From Scatophagus argus (Eukaryota; Chordata; Actinopteri; Scatophagidae), in contig NC_058502.1 in assembly GCF_020382885.2 (NCBI RefSeq), positions 7,511,501 to 7,575,500 of the forward strand: a stretch of 64,000 nt of DNA, written 5' to 3'. Under the pieces are notes generated by a model. The model made no database searches, was not told where the DNA came from, and saw nothing but the letters and a program-made list of their open reading frames with translations. Positions 1-11,900 of this stretch are shown here, piece by piece. Position 1 is the first letter of the stretch. Each line of letters starts with the position of its first letter. The translations under genes and the position numbers were made by a program.

Positions 1-260
1 GTGCAGGCTTGCCAGTTGATGTATGACTTCCACCTATGTGTAGGAGGTACTATAAAGGGCTATGTAATTGCAGCATGAGCAAATAGCCTGCTGTCAGGAC
101 ACAGTACTCTGTGTAAACTAAAGTGCAGCTAGTGCTGTCACTCTTTTCCACAGTTAATAAAATGCACAGGTGCTGGTATCAACTAAATGGTCCTTCTATT
201 TTTGTTCAGCTAATTCTGATTAAAGAGCGAATTGTTCTTAGAAACACACTGGGCACCAAC

Positions 261-462
261 CTGGAAGAAGCAGATAGCCACTGAATACGGGTAGTGGTAC
301 TGAGGGATGAAGATGCCAGTGACGAAGTTTCGGAGCTTATCACCCAGGCCGTATATCACCACGACCGCTAGGCAGAAGGTGGGAACCAGCGATTTCAGTA
401 CATGACTAGATGAAAGGCTCTTTGTGGCTGAGGCACACCACCCCCTCCTCCACCTCCCCGAA
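261..462 (-). CDS. Single exon of an unassigned membrane protein (partial gene, runs off left edge)
   Basis: On the minus strand an open stretch ends at a good donor (CTTCCAG then gttggt, exon end at 261). It has two possible acceptors: tgtgtgcag, starting the exon at 462, or ttcatctag, starting it at 405. The last 45 codons look like real protein. A hydrophobic run (VPTFCLAVVVIYGL) is followed by a short charged loop (GDKLRNF) and a second segment ending FIPQYHYPYSVAICFFQ. That is the pattern of a multi-pass membrane protein. The reading frame is phase 0 at the donor, and the remaining exons should lie left of the window. A solute-carrier type transporter is possible, but I do not recognise the family. 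A possible upstream exon on the same strand ends at a GTGAGT donor near 2691, but nothing ties the two together. Confidence 0.4.
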
Positions 463-2106
463 CTGCACACAGGGACAGAAAGGAAACATGCAACACCAAC
501 AACATTTATGTGTTTGTGCAACTTTCCACATTACACAGATTTAAATATAGTTTGGTGATAATTTCATTTTTAGAATAAATGAGAAAAAAGTAATTTCGCT
601 TGGCCAGGGAACCAAGCAGAGTGAAGAAAAATGCAAAACCAGCCTGTCGTTTAAATTACGTGTAACCTGTTCCTGCAGCGTTTAATGTCACAATGTTAAT
701 GTGATAATGTTCAACAACTGAAAATGTTTGCTTTGTTTGGCTGACATCTTGGGAACAGCACTTTTTTTTGTCTTTAGTTAATAGGAAACTCATGGTGCAA
801 AACTGGAAAAATAAGCAAGCACCTGCACTTCAAAATCAATAGCATTTGAGCCTTGAATGGACAGCTACAAAGAGAATCAATTTCAAAAGCTACAGGGCTC
901 AATTTATGAAACTCTGTTGAAGATCAGCCAGAAAATCACCCAGCAGCCATCAGTTTCAAGCAGCCGCTTTGTGTTAGTGTGTGTGTTTGATGCAATATTT
1001 AGAGGTGTTTCTATTGTGTTAAAAAAAATTACTGTAATAAAAACTTTTTTGAATAAAGTCCGGTTACAGAAATACAGCTGGCACTCTAATTTTCTGAAAT
1101 AATAACAGAGAGAATATATAATTTGTAAAAGCCAGTAGGATTACCTTTTACCCAGAAAACATACTGTCATTCTGTGCAGAGGTTGCTGAATGAAGGGATC
1201 TGTTGCCTGCAGCCAGAGTGTGGGGAAGACAAATTTACATGGTGATTTAACTTTATAAACCAGTAAGCAAATCAGCATGCCATCCACAAAAATAACAGAA
1301 AGGAACAACCAGTTTAATCATCAGCTGACAAATGCTTAAATTTGCCAGAAGAGCAGCCCTTGTCTTATTTGGGAGAAATTTAACTTAAAATTAAATATAA
1401 TATAATAAATACTTAAAATACTTAATTATCAGGTTGTTATTCTAATATGAGCATCCTTATGACAAGCCAGCATCTGTCATTGATGTTTACCAGTGAAGTA
1501 AGTGAGAATGGAGCTGTTGTTAAGAGAGAGAGAGTTGTTAAGAGGGATTTTTTTTATTTACAGATGTTGCTGCGGTTTTGGCATCAGGTCTTGTCAATCT
1601 TTGGACTTTGCTGGACTTTCGAGGAGATGTGATTACTTTGAAATTTATCAAATGAGTCATTGCCCCTCATATCATAATTAAATTATGCAATAACGTTTGG
1701 TAATATTTTTCCATGACTGCTGCCCTCGTGTTCTGTGCTCTGCAACGGTTACTCTGTGACAGGACACGAAATCAATCATCTACCACAGCAGACTTTTAAG
1801 GCTACTTCCTCTGCTCTGTGTGTACTAACAACGGACGCCACTGTTTGTAACAACAGCATTAAAGTACATCACCATGAACCACCTCAGGTTGCAGTTCCCT
1901 TTGAGTACACTTTTGTACTTAATACTGCAACGTAGGCATATTTCAACAAATACAGTAAGATACTGTGTATGCCTACAGTATGTGTATCTTTATTTATTTT
2001 TAAGCATCTGTTGGTAAACAGTACTTTGAAATAGATCACAGCATACTGTGCAGGATTCATTACCCCCATCTTCACCCAGACTTCAGTTTTGTTGCTCAGT
2101 AATTCA

Positions 2107-2142
2107 TAATGCAGACTATCTATGATATGATAGTCTGCATTA
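2107..2142. repeat. Perfect 14-bp inverted repeat with 8-base loop
   Basis: TAATGCAGACTATC is followed after eight bases by its exact reverse complement GATAGTCTGCATTA. A TA-rich run follows at once. It could be a cruciform-forming sequence or the remnant of a small inverted-repeat transposon. No gene context gives it a role. Confidence 0.7.
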
Positions 2143-2146
2143 AGCA

Positions 2147-2181
2147 GATATATATATGTGATATATATATATGTATATATC
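2147..2181. repeat. TA-rich microsatellite
   Basis: Alternating TA with interspersed TG dinucleotides (atatatatgtgatatatatatatgtatatat pattern), directly after the hairpin. Confidence 0.8.
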
Positions 2182-5100
2182 TCAAACCACCTGTAATTTT
2201 GAAAAAATGTCTACTGTCTGCCAAATGTCTAATAAAGTATTTTTAGGTTTTCACATTGTTATTCTTTCATTCCCATATTTCACATGTAGTTCCCTCGTGT
2301 ATCTATCAAGCACGCATCAGAAGGCGACGTAACCTCCTGACGCTCCCATTTAGTGCAGCAAATTATCCTGCAAAGAAGAATAGTGCTGTAAGCCCACCCC
2401 AAGGGCCGAATTATTCTTTATTCTGTGTTGATAATCTCACTGATTACAGTTACGTTACTAAAATAGTAATCGTGGGTCTTTTTGTTTAAAAAAAAATAAA
2501 GTTAAAGCCTTTTTTTTTAGAGAGTACACAACAATAACAAGCAACGACCACATTTAAAAGTTACATACAGGTAGATTCAGTCAACACACCACACGCATGT
2601 ACTAAATCTCCTCTTATTTACGCGAAAATAAACCATCAGAAAGTCAAATATAATTCTGAAGCAGAAAAAATCGCAGCAGAAAATACTCACCATCTGAAAG
2701 TCATATTTAATCTTCAAGCCAATCATCTCCTCTGCGTGGCTGCCAGCGCCATTCGCTTTCACACTACTAATGAGAATAAGAATAGTGCGTTCACGGTGAT
2801 ATGAATAAGCAGCATTAACAGCTGCCTGACAGACGTGTCTCTGCCACCATCGTGCTGAATGAGCCGCTCTGCTCTCCTGCGTTCACTTCACTTGCTTTCT
2901 CGCTTTGTTCAGGTGGACTTCGGCCCGGCTCTGTTTATCTTCCTATAATTAAAGAAGCAGTATAGGTGGGCAGTTATTAAAAGTCCGTCTCTCCGAAGAT
3001 ACACATAACATCTGCGGAATTCATTAACATGCCCTGTTTGCTAACACATTTTATTACATATGATACGGCATAGTGAGAAACAACCGCCTCATGAGAGGAC
3101 TATGACCGCTTGTGTTGAATTTTATCGATTTGAAATTCCTTTCTTGGCCCTCTGCTGATGTGAGAGTAAAGTCCCCTGGCTCTGTTTCTTTCCAGCTTTG
3201 ACACCTGTTTGTGACAATCCTGACACTTCTTCCCCGGGTTCATGCACCCCGCCTCTGCCTGGATCCCTGCAGGGCATCATGGAGTCCATGAGCCACATGG
3301 CTGCATGAGTAGGTGGGGGTGGGTCTCCTTAAACAAACAGGCTGCTCAGACTGAGAGGACGAGGGTCGCGGGTTGGGCTCAAACAACACAGCAGCAGCAT
3401 TGTGCATGGAGGGGCAAAGGAGTCTCAGATGGCAACAAGCCTGTAAGATGCAGAGGACTTCATGCCTTGTGTGTACACATTACATATTAGCACGATGATC
3501 TGTATGATGGGTGTGTACAGGGTGGGAAAATATGGAAATATGAGTGATCTATGCACACTAATACACATTCACTGACCTTTCAATGGGTGTACACCAGGCT
3601 GTTAGCAATAAACTCACTCAGGAGGACTACAGGGGGCAGTCACACTGTGGTCTTGATGGTTGTGGACACGTAACCTTCTGTCACAAAGCGTTGGACACGT
3701 CATAGGAATAATCTGTCTATACCAGTAGCATTAGTACACTAAGCCAATATTGTCTTTATAGGGATTTGTGGGCTACGGTGTGGCACGTCATAACAGAACA
3801 TGGAGTGGAAAATGCAGAGACAGAGACAATAAAACAGAGCACCAGACGATGGACATATTTTAAAATAACAAAAACAACGTGTTATGCATTGTGCAGTCAG
3901 TCTCGTGGAAAATGCATTAGCAGCAGCAGGATAATGCACCAGGCCAGCTGCATTGTGTTTAATTAAGATTGTTTAGTTGATATATCAACCTTACATATAA
4001 AAGCCTGTTGACTCACAGGCTAGATTCATGAACCCAGAACCCAAAAGAGGAAAAACCAGTTCTCTTTAAAAGACAGTGAGAATGGATGAAGCAGAGGAGG
4101 GTCACAGAGTAGCTCAAAGGGTGCCGTGAATGGGGGTAACAGGTGAGGTGGCAGTGGTTTGGGAGGAGGGAGCAAAGTAAGGGGATGGCGAGGCTGTGGC
4201 CAAGGGAAGTGGGGAATAAGTGAGGAACTTGAACGTGAACCAGAGCTGATGACATGGCTGGGAGTGACAACTGAGGGGCCACTGCAAAACACACAGTAAG
4301 ATTAAAAACTTTCAAGATTTCCATAAGGCACTGAGGAAGAGATTAAGACCTTTTGCATCACTGTGAAGGATACTTGTGATGGTGGACACAGCACAGACTT
4401 AGATCTAATTTATAGCTTGTTAGTATTTGGTTAATGTTATTTAAAAATTAAATACATATTATGTCACTGCAACAGTAGGAAGTTATCATGAATGAATGTT
4501 GTCTTTTGCCAGTCTGTAGACCGGCATTTTATTTTAGTTTTAGCTCTTTTACCCCCTTTTGTTGTGATCCTTTCTCATTAAAAGCAAGCTATGATGCTGA
4601 TATGAATCAGTTCAGTGCTTTCATGTGGAAACCCCAGAATTTTTTTCTGCCTCAAGGTTGATTAATGTAGACATTCAACCTAGTTTTGTCTTGTAGTAAA
4701 TAGTACACTGCATGTACTTTTATACTCTCTTAGTCCTCCCTTCCTTCTGTCACCGAATTGTATGCTTTTAAGAGAGACTGGAAACCAGACCAAATTACAC
4801 TGCAACTATTGGAAGTTAATTTGGGTGAAGTAGGACTCGTATCCAGGCTTTGCCTCCATCACCTGTCACAGCCAGCTACCATGTGACCCTCTAGAGCACT
4901 TAACCGTTACTGTGTTTCCAAGACCACCAGCTAAATTAAGGTGAAGGCTGAAGCAGGGCTGAGTAACAATCACAGCTACAACAAATAGTGCATAGTAGGT
5001 TTTTACAAATCATTTTCACTTTGTTACCTCCTACTGGGCTTTTTGAGAGAATATTTTTCAACATTTTTAATGTTATCTCTTTGTTTGTTGGCGTAGCATG

Positions 5101-5580
5101 TTCTTTTAATGAAGGGCTGGTGGGAACAGCTGATGCATCTGTCAAATGACTTGAACGAGATGGGCGTAGTACTGTCCAGGTAATGAGTTCTGCTTTTTTT
5201 TTTAAAAAAAAAACAAAAAACAAAAAAACATGTAAAAATCTAAAAAGAGTCCACTACTGAGTCATCGTAAATTGGTTTTGTGTTTAGTCTCCTGTAATGT
5301 TGCTGGATTACTGTCTTTGTATGTGTCTCTGTGCTGGTGTCAGAGTGAATAACAGTTGTAGAGTGGCCTCCCGAGAGCCTGTCAACACATCCCAAACAGT
5401 GAGCAGCATCTGTGACAGAGAGGTCAATAGTACAAACAGTGACCATTCCTCTATCATACCTATTGGGAACAAAGGTAAAAGGAGTATTTTTTTCTAACCG
5501 TTTCTGTCTTTGCACACAAAGAATGTATGCACACATGCAGACACACTGGCCTCTTTGTATTTCTTTCTGCCTGCTAACAG

Positions 5581-7644
5581 TGTGTGAGCCAGAGGAGGTG
5601 CTAGTTCCCGCTCTTCCAGAAATAACTTGCGTAGAGCGAGGCTACATCACCCCACAGCAGGTGTATAACCTGCTGAACGCGGAGGAAGGCCAGCCCGCCT
5701 TGTTCGATCCGTACTATATTCTCATCCTGGACTGTCGCAGCGCAGAGAGGTGGGTGCTACATGGATACACCAGCGCTCTTCATGTGCAGAAGCTCCATCA
5801 GTATAATGTGTGTAGACGCATTCAAGGCAACACCTGCGCAGTGAAATGCAAGCTATCAAAAGCACGATTTGACATTAAAAGCTTCCACCTTTGAATTAAC
5901 AAAGGACCCTGGAAAGCATAAGGTGTCAAACATCAGATGGGTGATTAAAATGTGCCTTGTTTCTTGATTTTGCCTTGATTTTCAGGAGAAACATTTGGGC
6001 TCGGACCCACAGACAGACTAAAGAATTCAGAAAGTACCAAGAGATGAACACATTGATGATTCTGGTCTTCTTATGGAATTTGTTGACAGTAAAAAAATAA
6101 AATGGTAGAAATATGTTGCCTGCCTCAACCTCTAAGAAATCTATCTAAACAGCTGCTACAGTTGTGATACATAATCTATGTGTGTGCATATTATGAATGA
6201 ATGTGTGCGTGTGTGTGTTAGGTACAAGGAGAGCCACGTGGTGACAGCACGGGCTGCTGTGACGGTGATCCACCCTGAGCTGGGCTGTCTAATCAGCTCT
6301 ATAGAGCTGCAGAAGTATTCAATAATACTGCTGTATGCAGAGGAGGGATGCAGCCCAGGTCAGCAATCCACATTCAGCCCTGAGGCTACACACAAATACC
6401 CTTATGTACTCTTACAAGTAAAAAAGTATGAGCCATCACTAAGCATTTCCACATTTTTAGCTATGCTAGCGACACAGCCTTGTGGACTGCAGTCTTAGTC
6501 TCTTCTTCGTTTGTCGATTGGTCCACTTTGGTCTAGACTGAAATATCTCAACAACCATTGGATGGTTTGTAATGAAATTTTCTACAACCATTAAAGGTCC
6601 CCATCAGATTAAACTGATTTTGATGTATGTTACCATGACTGAACCAGTGGGATGACTGCCGTGAAATTCATCATATCTTTGGTGATCCCTTAACTTTTCG
6701 GTGTCATTGGAAAACTAATGACATTCAGCTTCAGCTGTGCTAATTAGCAAGTGTTAACATGTTAACACACTAAACTAAGATGGTGACTAAGGTAACAGTG
6801 ATTTCTGCCCAGCATCAGCATGTCAACGCTGTCATTGTGAGCATATTAGCATGCGGACGTTGCTCAAAGCACTCCTGTGCCTACTGTAAGTGTTGTCGAA
6901 AACCACTTCTCTGTCTGATTGTACTGATGTTTTCATGATGTCTGTACTGCATCCCTGTGACTGTTTCTATGCATCTCTGTGCATGTTTCAGTGGGGAGTG
7001 TAAAGGCCAGAGCAGACTCCCCAGACCTCCAACGCTGCTTCTTCCAGCTCAGTGCGTTGGGAATGGATCCAGTCATCCTTCTGGGGGGGTTCTCAGCCTT
7101 CAATGCCCTCTACCCTTTCCTCTGCACACCACGTATGGTCCTGCTAGAACCTGAGCGGCACACCCTCACCATCTACCCTTCAGAAATCCTGGAAGGAGCT
7201 CTCTACCAGGGCTCTGTCTCCCAGGCCTCTGACTACCGCATCATCAAGAATTTACACATCACACATGTGGTCAATGCCACTGCCAACTGCCCTGACGCTT
7301 TCCCCAACATGCTATGCTACCTGAGGCTACGTCTGAGCGATGACGCCCAGCAGGACCTGGTGGAGGCGCTGCCGTTGGCATCCAGATTCATCAACACGGC
7401 GTTGAAGGCTGAGCCCGCTGGTCGTGTATTGGTCCACTGTAGTCTGGGCAGGAGTCGCAGCTCAGCACTAACGCTGGCCTTCCTCATGGAGCATCGACAC
7501 TGGTCGCTGCTTCACGCCCTGCGCTGGCTGAAGGAGAGGAGGGCATGCACAGCACCCAACATAAACTTCCTGCGTCAGCTGCTGACCTATGAGGAGCAGC
7601 TGTTTGGGACCAGACTCACCTCCCTGGACGACATCCGCCGATGA
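5581..7644 (+). CDS. styxl1: styxl1-like rhodanese plus dual-specificity phosphatase protein (5' end missing)
   Basis: Three phase-matched exons are visible: 5581-5749, 6222-6358 and 6992-7644 (stop TGA at 7642). The first two encode a rhodanese-like (CH2/MKB) domain, starting near ERGYITPQQVYNLLN and containing ILILDCRSAERYKESHV. That is the order seen in STYXL1 (MK-STYX) and MAP-kinase phosphatases. The last exon encodes a compact dual-specificity phosphatase domain, from ITHVVNATANCPD through VLVHCSLGRSRSSA to FLRQLLTYEEQLFG. The P-loop is intact: HC, five residues, then R, with a candidate general-acid Asp in LRLSDDAQQ. Human STYXL1 has lost this Cys and is a pseudophosphatase, so the fish protein may be active. 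The first exon and Met were not found; an alternative acceptor (ttccag, exon from about 5620) would shorten exon 1. A different atypical DUSP with a CH2 domain is the main alternative. Confidence 0.78.
6520..6895. repeat. Dispersed fish repeat inside the styxl1 intron
   Basis: The text runs tggtctagactgaaatatct, then a block about caacaaccattggatgg, then 'gtgatccc..ttaacttttc', and later gctaattagcaagtgttaac, cactaaactaagatggtg, 'catcagcatgtca..gtcattgtgagcat' and 'gctcaaagcactcctgtgcc'. I recognise this succession of phrases as a repeat found in very many copies in spiny-rayed fish genomes. The copy is degraded. It lies between the second and third recognised styxl1 exons and has no coding role. 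Confidence 0.7.
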
Positions 7645-7936
7645 CTGGAGTAAAGAGTGGGAATGAAAAGGATACACTGGAGGGTTTTTTTTTCTACAGT
7701 TCACAATGAGTAAAGTGTCAAATAAGTTGAGACTGAATCCAGGTGGATTTTGTAATGGAAGAAAGACTCTCAAAGACTGGATAGGAGTATTCCCCCCCGC
7801 ACGTTTGACATTAATCTTCAACCCTCCCACACAGTGTTTCTTGTGCTATGCCTCAATAACACCTCTGTGTGACTCAGTATGATATATTCCCTGTTAGGAT
7901 ATTTTGCTTGGTGATAGCTGGTAGAAGATACAGATT

Positions 7937-7942
7937 AATAAA
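7937..7942 (+). promoter_or_regulatory. Poly(A) signal AATAAA for the styxl1-like gene
   Basis: The first AATAAA after the styxl1 stop, about 290 bases downstream. It is the likely 3'-end signal. Confidence 0.6.
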
Positions 7943-8183
7943 GTGCATTCATACCGTTTTGCATTATAAGGGTTTCTTTTATTACATGTCGCTTCACGAG
8001 ATGATTGTATATCCGATGGTCTTAGTCATGCATGTGCGAAGGTATTTAAAAACTGAATGGGTGCTTGGAAAATAGCCAGCGTTTATCACATACAGTCTGC
8101 AGTTTTTACACAGGACATGCTGTTTTTGCATCTGACATCTAAGGAATATTGCAGTCAAGTTAAAAGTCTGATACTCTCACTGA

Positions 8184-8232
<49 letters not shown>

Positions 8233-8759
8233 AGCTCCACCCTGTTGAACTCTTTTAACATGAAGCTGGATTTCCCTTCCTCCAGTCACACTTTCTGTGC
8301 TGGAGGGAGGAATTTTCTGGAATGTGGGAGAAGGACAAGGAAGGCTGTGGGTGAAAATGGTGAAAAATAGTGAAACACTGCGAAAAACACAGAACACCAG
8401 TTTGATTGTAGCTATTGAACTGAGGTGTATGCCTTGTCAAGGCTTCATGTTAAATTAAAATATATGGTTACAAAAAATAAAAGAAAAATGAGATTCAAAC
8501 ATGGGCCAGGGAGGAATTGGAGAGCACATTTGCGTTTTGCAGCACAGCTCAACATGTGGCAGAAGGGTGACGTTAGCTGTAGCACACATTTTTTTACATT
8601 AAACCCCAAAATACTCCTGCATGTCTGCCTGACCACGGGTCAAGGCAACTTAGATACCTCCCACTGCAATTTACAAGCGACAGCCCCTAAAGTCTCTAGT
8701 AGCAGGAGGCTGTATGCATGTGAGAATCTGCACGTAGCATTCAGACTAAAAATCCAGCC
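7943..8759. other. Intergenic, styxl1 to p4ha1
   Basis: No supported exon. It contains a CT/CA microsatellite at 8182-8230. The short open frames on both strands have no splice-site or family support. Confidence 0.55.
8182..8230. repeat. Compound (CT)n(CA)n microsatellite
   Basis: A run of CT repeats passes directly into about 14 CA repeats. Confidence 0.95.
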
Positions 8760-8932
8760 CTAACCAGCAGATGGCCAAGAGTTTACCGAAACATCCCAGA
8801 CAGGACGAAGCACCAGCAGGCAGACTCCGTGTTCATCCTCCCAACGCTCACTGCACCCAGTCCGCCTGAGCCGAGGCCTCCGAGGAGCACAACGCCGGGG
8901 ACACATTTCTGCTACGGGATGCTGTCGTTAAG
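8760..8932 (+). other. p4ha1: Candidate non-coding first exon of p4ha1
   Basis: A CpG-richer patch (ccgcctgagccgaggcctcc, then aacgccggggacac) ends in a good donor, GTTAAG then gtaatt. The first coding p4ha1 exon begins one base before its ATG, so a separate 5' UTR exon is expected upstream. This is the best-looking candidate, but no cDNA evidence is available here. Confidence 0.4.
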
Positions 8933-11900
8933 GTAATTATTAACTCTTGAATCGGATGGGTTGGCAAAACCCAGTTTTATTAAAATCTCTGAACCCTTTT
9001 CTGATAGCTCTCAAGTTAATGTGCACATGTGGACAGTTTTAATTTCCTGTTTTCAAATCACTGCGAACTTCTCCACGACATTCTTTTAGATGTTGACTTC
9101 AAGCTAGCACCGCTAGCTGAAAACCGCTGGATGAAACTTTGATTTGTGCGATGGATCTCGGCAGCAGCAACGAATATGACCAGGCTGGACGGGTTACAGT
9201 TTGCAAATTCCAGTCCCTTCAAAACACTGAGAAAAGAAACCCAAGGCTGAGTTTTGCCCGTGAAATTAGCTTCAATGTTGAGGCTTTCCAGGGCAACGCA
9301 GCGTAGGATGCTGCTGCCTTCCCTCTGCTGTGTGTGCCTGCACTCAGTAACAGCTCAAAATGCACACATTTTATTTTAAATGTCTTTTTTGTGCATCAGC
9401 AGTCACCTCCTCTGTCATAACACACACCCCGGTGAAGTGACTGTGTGAGCTTAATGTTCACTTCAAACTTCAGTTTTGCGTTATATTCTCGCTGGTTAGC
9501 TTATTCTCCAAAGTAGCTTAGGAGTAAACAAACAGCACCAGCAGCTGCCTTCTGGAAATGATAAGAAGCCACCCCCTGCTGCCAGCCACTTTTCAGGGGT
9601 TATTGGTGGGTTATTGCAGGTAAAATGAGGCAGACTCCATTGAGGCTGTGTTGAGTCTTAGCCCGAGTTTCCCCGGCGGGGAGGGGCGAAGACGTGGCAG
9701 TCCTCTTCCCTCTACATCCTGTGATATCTGACTCTGCCAGTGAAACTTGGAGAAGATAGTCGTGATGAGGCCAATTTCTCAACGAAGAAGCTGCTAGAAA
9801 ACTGTAGTGGCTGCAGTGAAGCTGATAAAATGTATTGAGTGTGCTTTGGGTATCATTGAAGAATTTTGTGGAAATAATACATATTATTTTATGTGCTCTG
9901 TGTCTTCTGAAGGCTTGAGTTATTTTTCAGAGCTTCCTTAGTTCCTGTGTGACCTCTTTAAAATCAAAGAGGAAGACTTCTGCGGGCATTCATTGCTGTG
10001 AAATATATTTTAACAAGATTTCCTCTAAGAGTAAAGACTCCGCTTCGTGCCAGTTATTTCTTTGGCTTTTGCGACTTCTTTCTCCTACACTTGAATTCCT
10101 CAAGCAGCTGCTTCAGTTCAGGCCTCAGGGGTTTATTGAAAGTCATTTTGGGCAAAATAGGAAATAGTAGAAGTGATATGATAATGTAGTAATTCAGTAA
10201 ATGTGGAACAGATCTGGATCAGAGTGAACAGACTATCTAAGGATGGATGTTTCCTTACTGATGGGACATATTCTCTTTTCTTTTCCATCCTAATGAACAT
10301 GTCTGAACAGAACGCAGCTCAATTTGCACATAGTTTGAAAGGTCTGGAAAAAAGCAAACTTCCAGGCAAGTTATATGGAAAATAACTTTTTGACTCATAA
10401 GTTTCTGGTAGGTTAAATATTTAATTGTCCGTCGGCACGGTTTTAGAGTCCTTGCACGTCTCGTACATGTATGTGTGCACACAAACACTCTCACTACCGC
10501 TCACTCTCATGTGGGATGACACGCAGGTCTAAATTATAACTGTTATTCTTTGACATGATACTTCTAAAACTTTATAACAAGAAGGGTGCAGCAAGTAGCT
10601 GTCGCCCTGTCATTACAAAAATTACTGAGTTTTTATCCTGGACTGAGTGGCACCACTGATTCTGGAAATGCAGTAGTAATAGTTAAGAATAATAAAAATG
10701 TTCATATTGCCTTGGAGTTTCTGCTTGAATATACTTAGATTTGAATTTAATGCACTTAATTTTGCTTTATTTCAACATCCATCCATCCATCCATTTTCTA
10801 TACCGCTTATCCGTCAGGGTCGCAGGGGGGCTGGAGCCTATCCCAGCTGACTACGGGCAAGAGGCGGGGTTCACCCTGGACTGGTCGCCAGTCAATTGCA
10901 GGGCCAACACACAAAGACAGACAACCACACACTCTCACACTCACACCTAGGGACAATGTAGAGTAGCCAGTTAACCTAATGTGCATGTTTTTGGTATTGT
11001 GGGAGGAAGCCGGAGTACCCGGAGAAAACCCACGCAGGCACAGGGAGAACATGCAAACTCCACATAGAAGGGCCCAGACCGGGATTCGAACCTGGAACCC
11101 TCTTGCTATGAGGCGACAGTGCTTTTATTTCAACATGACGAGTGGATTTATTTTCCTTCCTCTACGCTTCCTGCTGTTGGCCTAAATTGAAATGTCATAT
11201 GAAGTCATTCTTATCACTTTCACTGAAGCATTGGCCATGTGGCAAAGTCAGAACCTGCCTGAGCCTGCTGTCTGCATCCAGTCAAACTACAAACCAAGCT
11301 TTACTTTTCCACTAGGTGTGTGTGAGTGTTTGCATGGGTTCTGGTGTGTATGTGAGGGGTATTTACAGTGGTATTGTTACCACTATACCTGACACCTCTT
11401 TAAATTTATCTTATTATTTAAAGAAAACACCTTTCAGGCGTTATTCAGCTAAATAGTATGCCGCTAAATAAATAAAATTAAATAGACAAAAAATGAAACG
11501 AAACCTCACTTCTTGTCCCAGTTATATTTAAAATGATTGTTGATAACAGTAGATTGGTATTTTGTATTAACGATCTGAATCTGCAGAGTATTCAAACAAA
11601 TGTTAAAAGGTGGTGCAACATGTCCAAAATGTTGATTTGTGAAAGTATAAAGTAGCAGAAAATGGAAATACTCAAGTAAAATAGTACCTCAGAATAGTTC
11701 TTAAGGAGAGTACTATAATAAATTGGAATTGATTTTTTTTTTCTTTTTAATGTGGCCTGCATATTTGTGCACAGATGTTCAGCATTAACTAGATTTTTAG
11801 TCCCATTTGTTTGTTAGTTTGCCAACAGGATATCCCAAAAATGTGACAACCAACTTAACTTGAGATATGTGGACAGTGAGGCCATCTGCCAAGGGAAATG

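Larger units (their letters stand above)
463..5580. other. Intergenic region or 5' region before the styxl1 coding exons
   Basis: No coding exon on either strand is supported here. The stretch holds AT-rich sequence, a perfect hairpin at 2107-2142 beside a TA-rich microsatellite, and many short open frames without splice-site or codon support. A minus-strand stretch ending with a GTGAGT donor near 2691 could be an exon of the left-edge gene, but it is too short to judge. The first exon and start codon of the styxl1-like gene should lie somewhere in the right half; I could not place them. Confidence 0.5.

Noticed and set aside
2577..2762. Minus-strand exon encoding KANGAGSHAEEMIGLKIKYDFQM before a GTGAGT donor
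   Set aside because: Too short and unlike anything I know. It has a plausible donor but no firm start or partner exon, so it is mentioned only as a possibility.
8155..8397. Minus-strand frame with Cys-Val and Glu-Arg runs
   Set aside because: Translation of the CT/CA microsatellite.
11070..11095. tRNA gene suggested by GGTTCGAATCCC on the minus strand
   Set aside because: The cloverleaf is not complete, and the motif is the B box of a SINE flanked by a target-site duplication.
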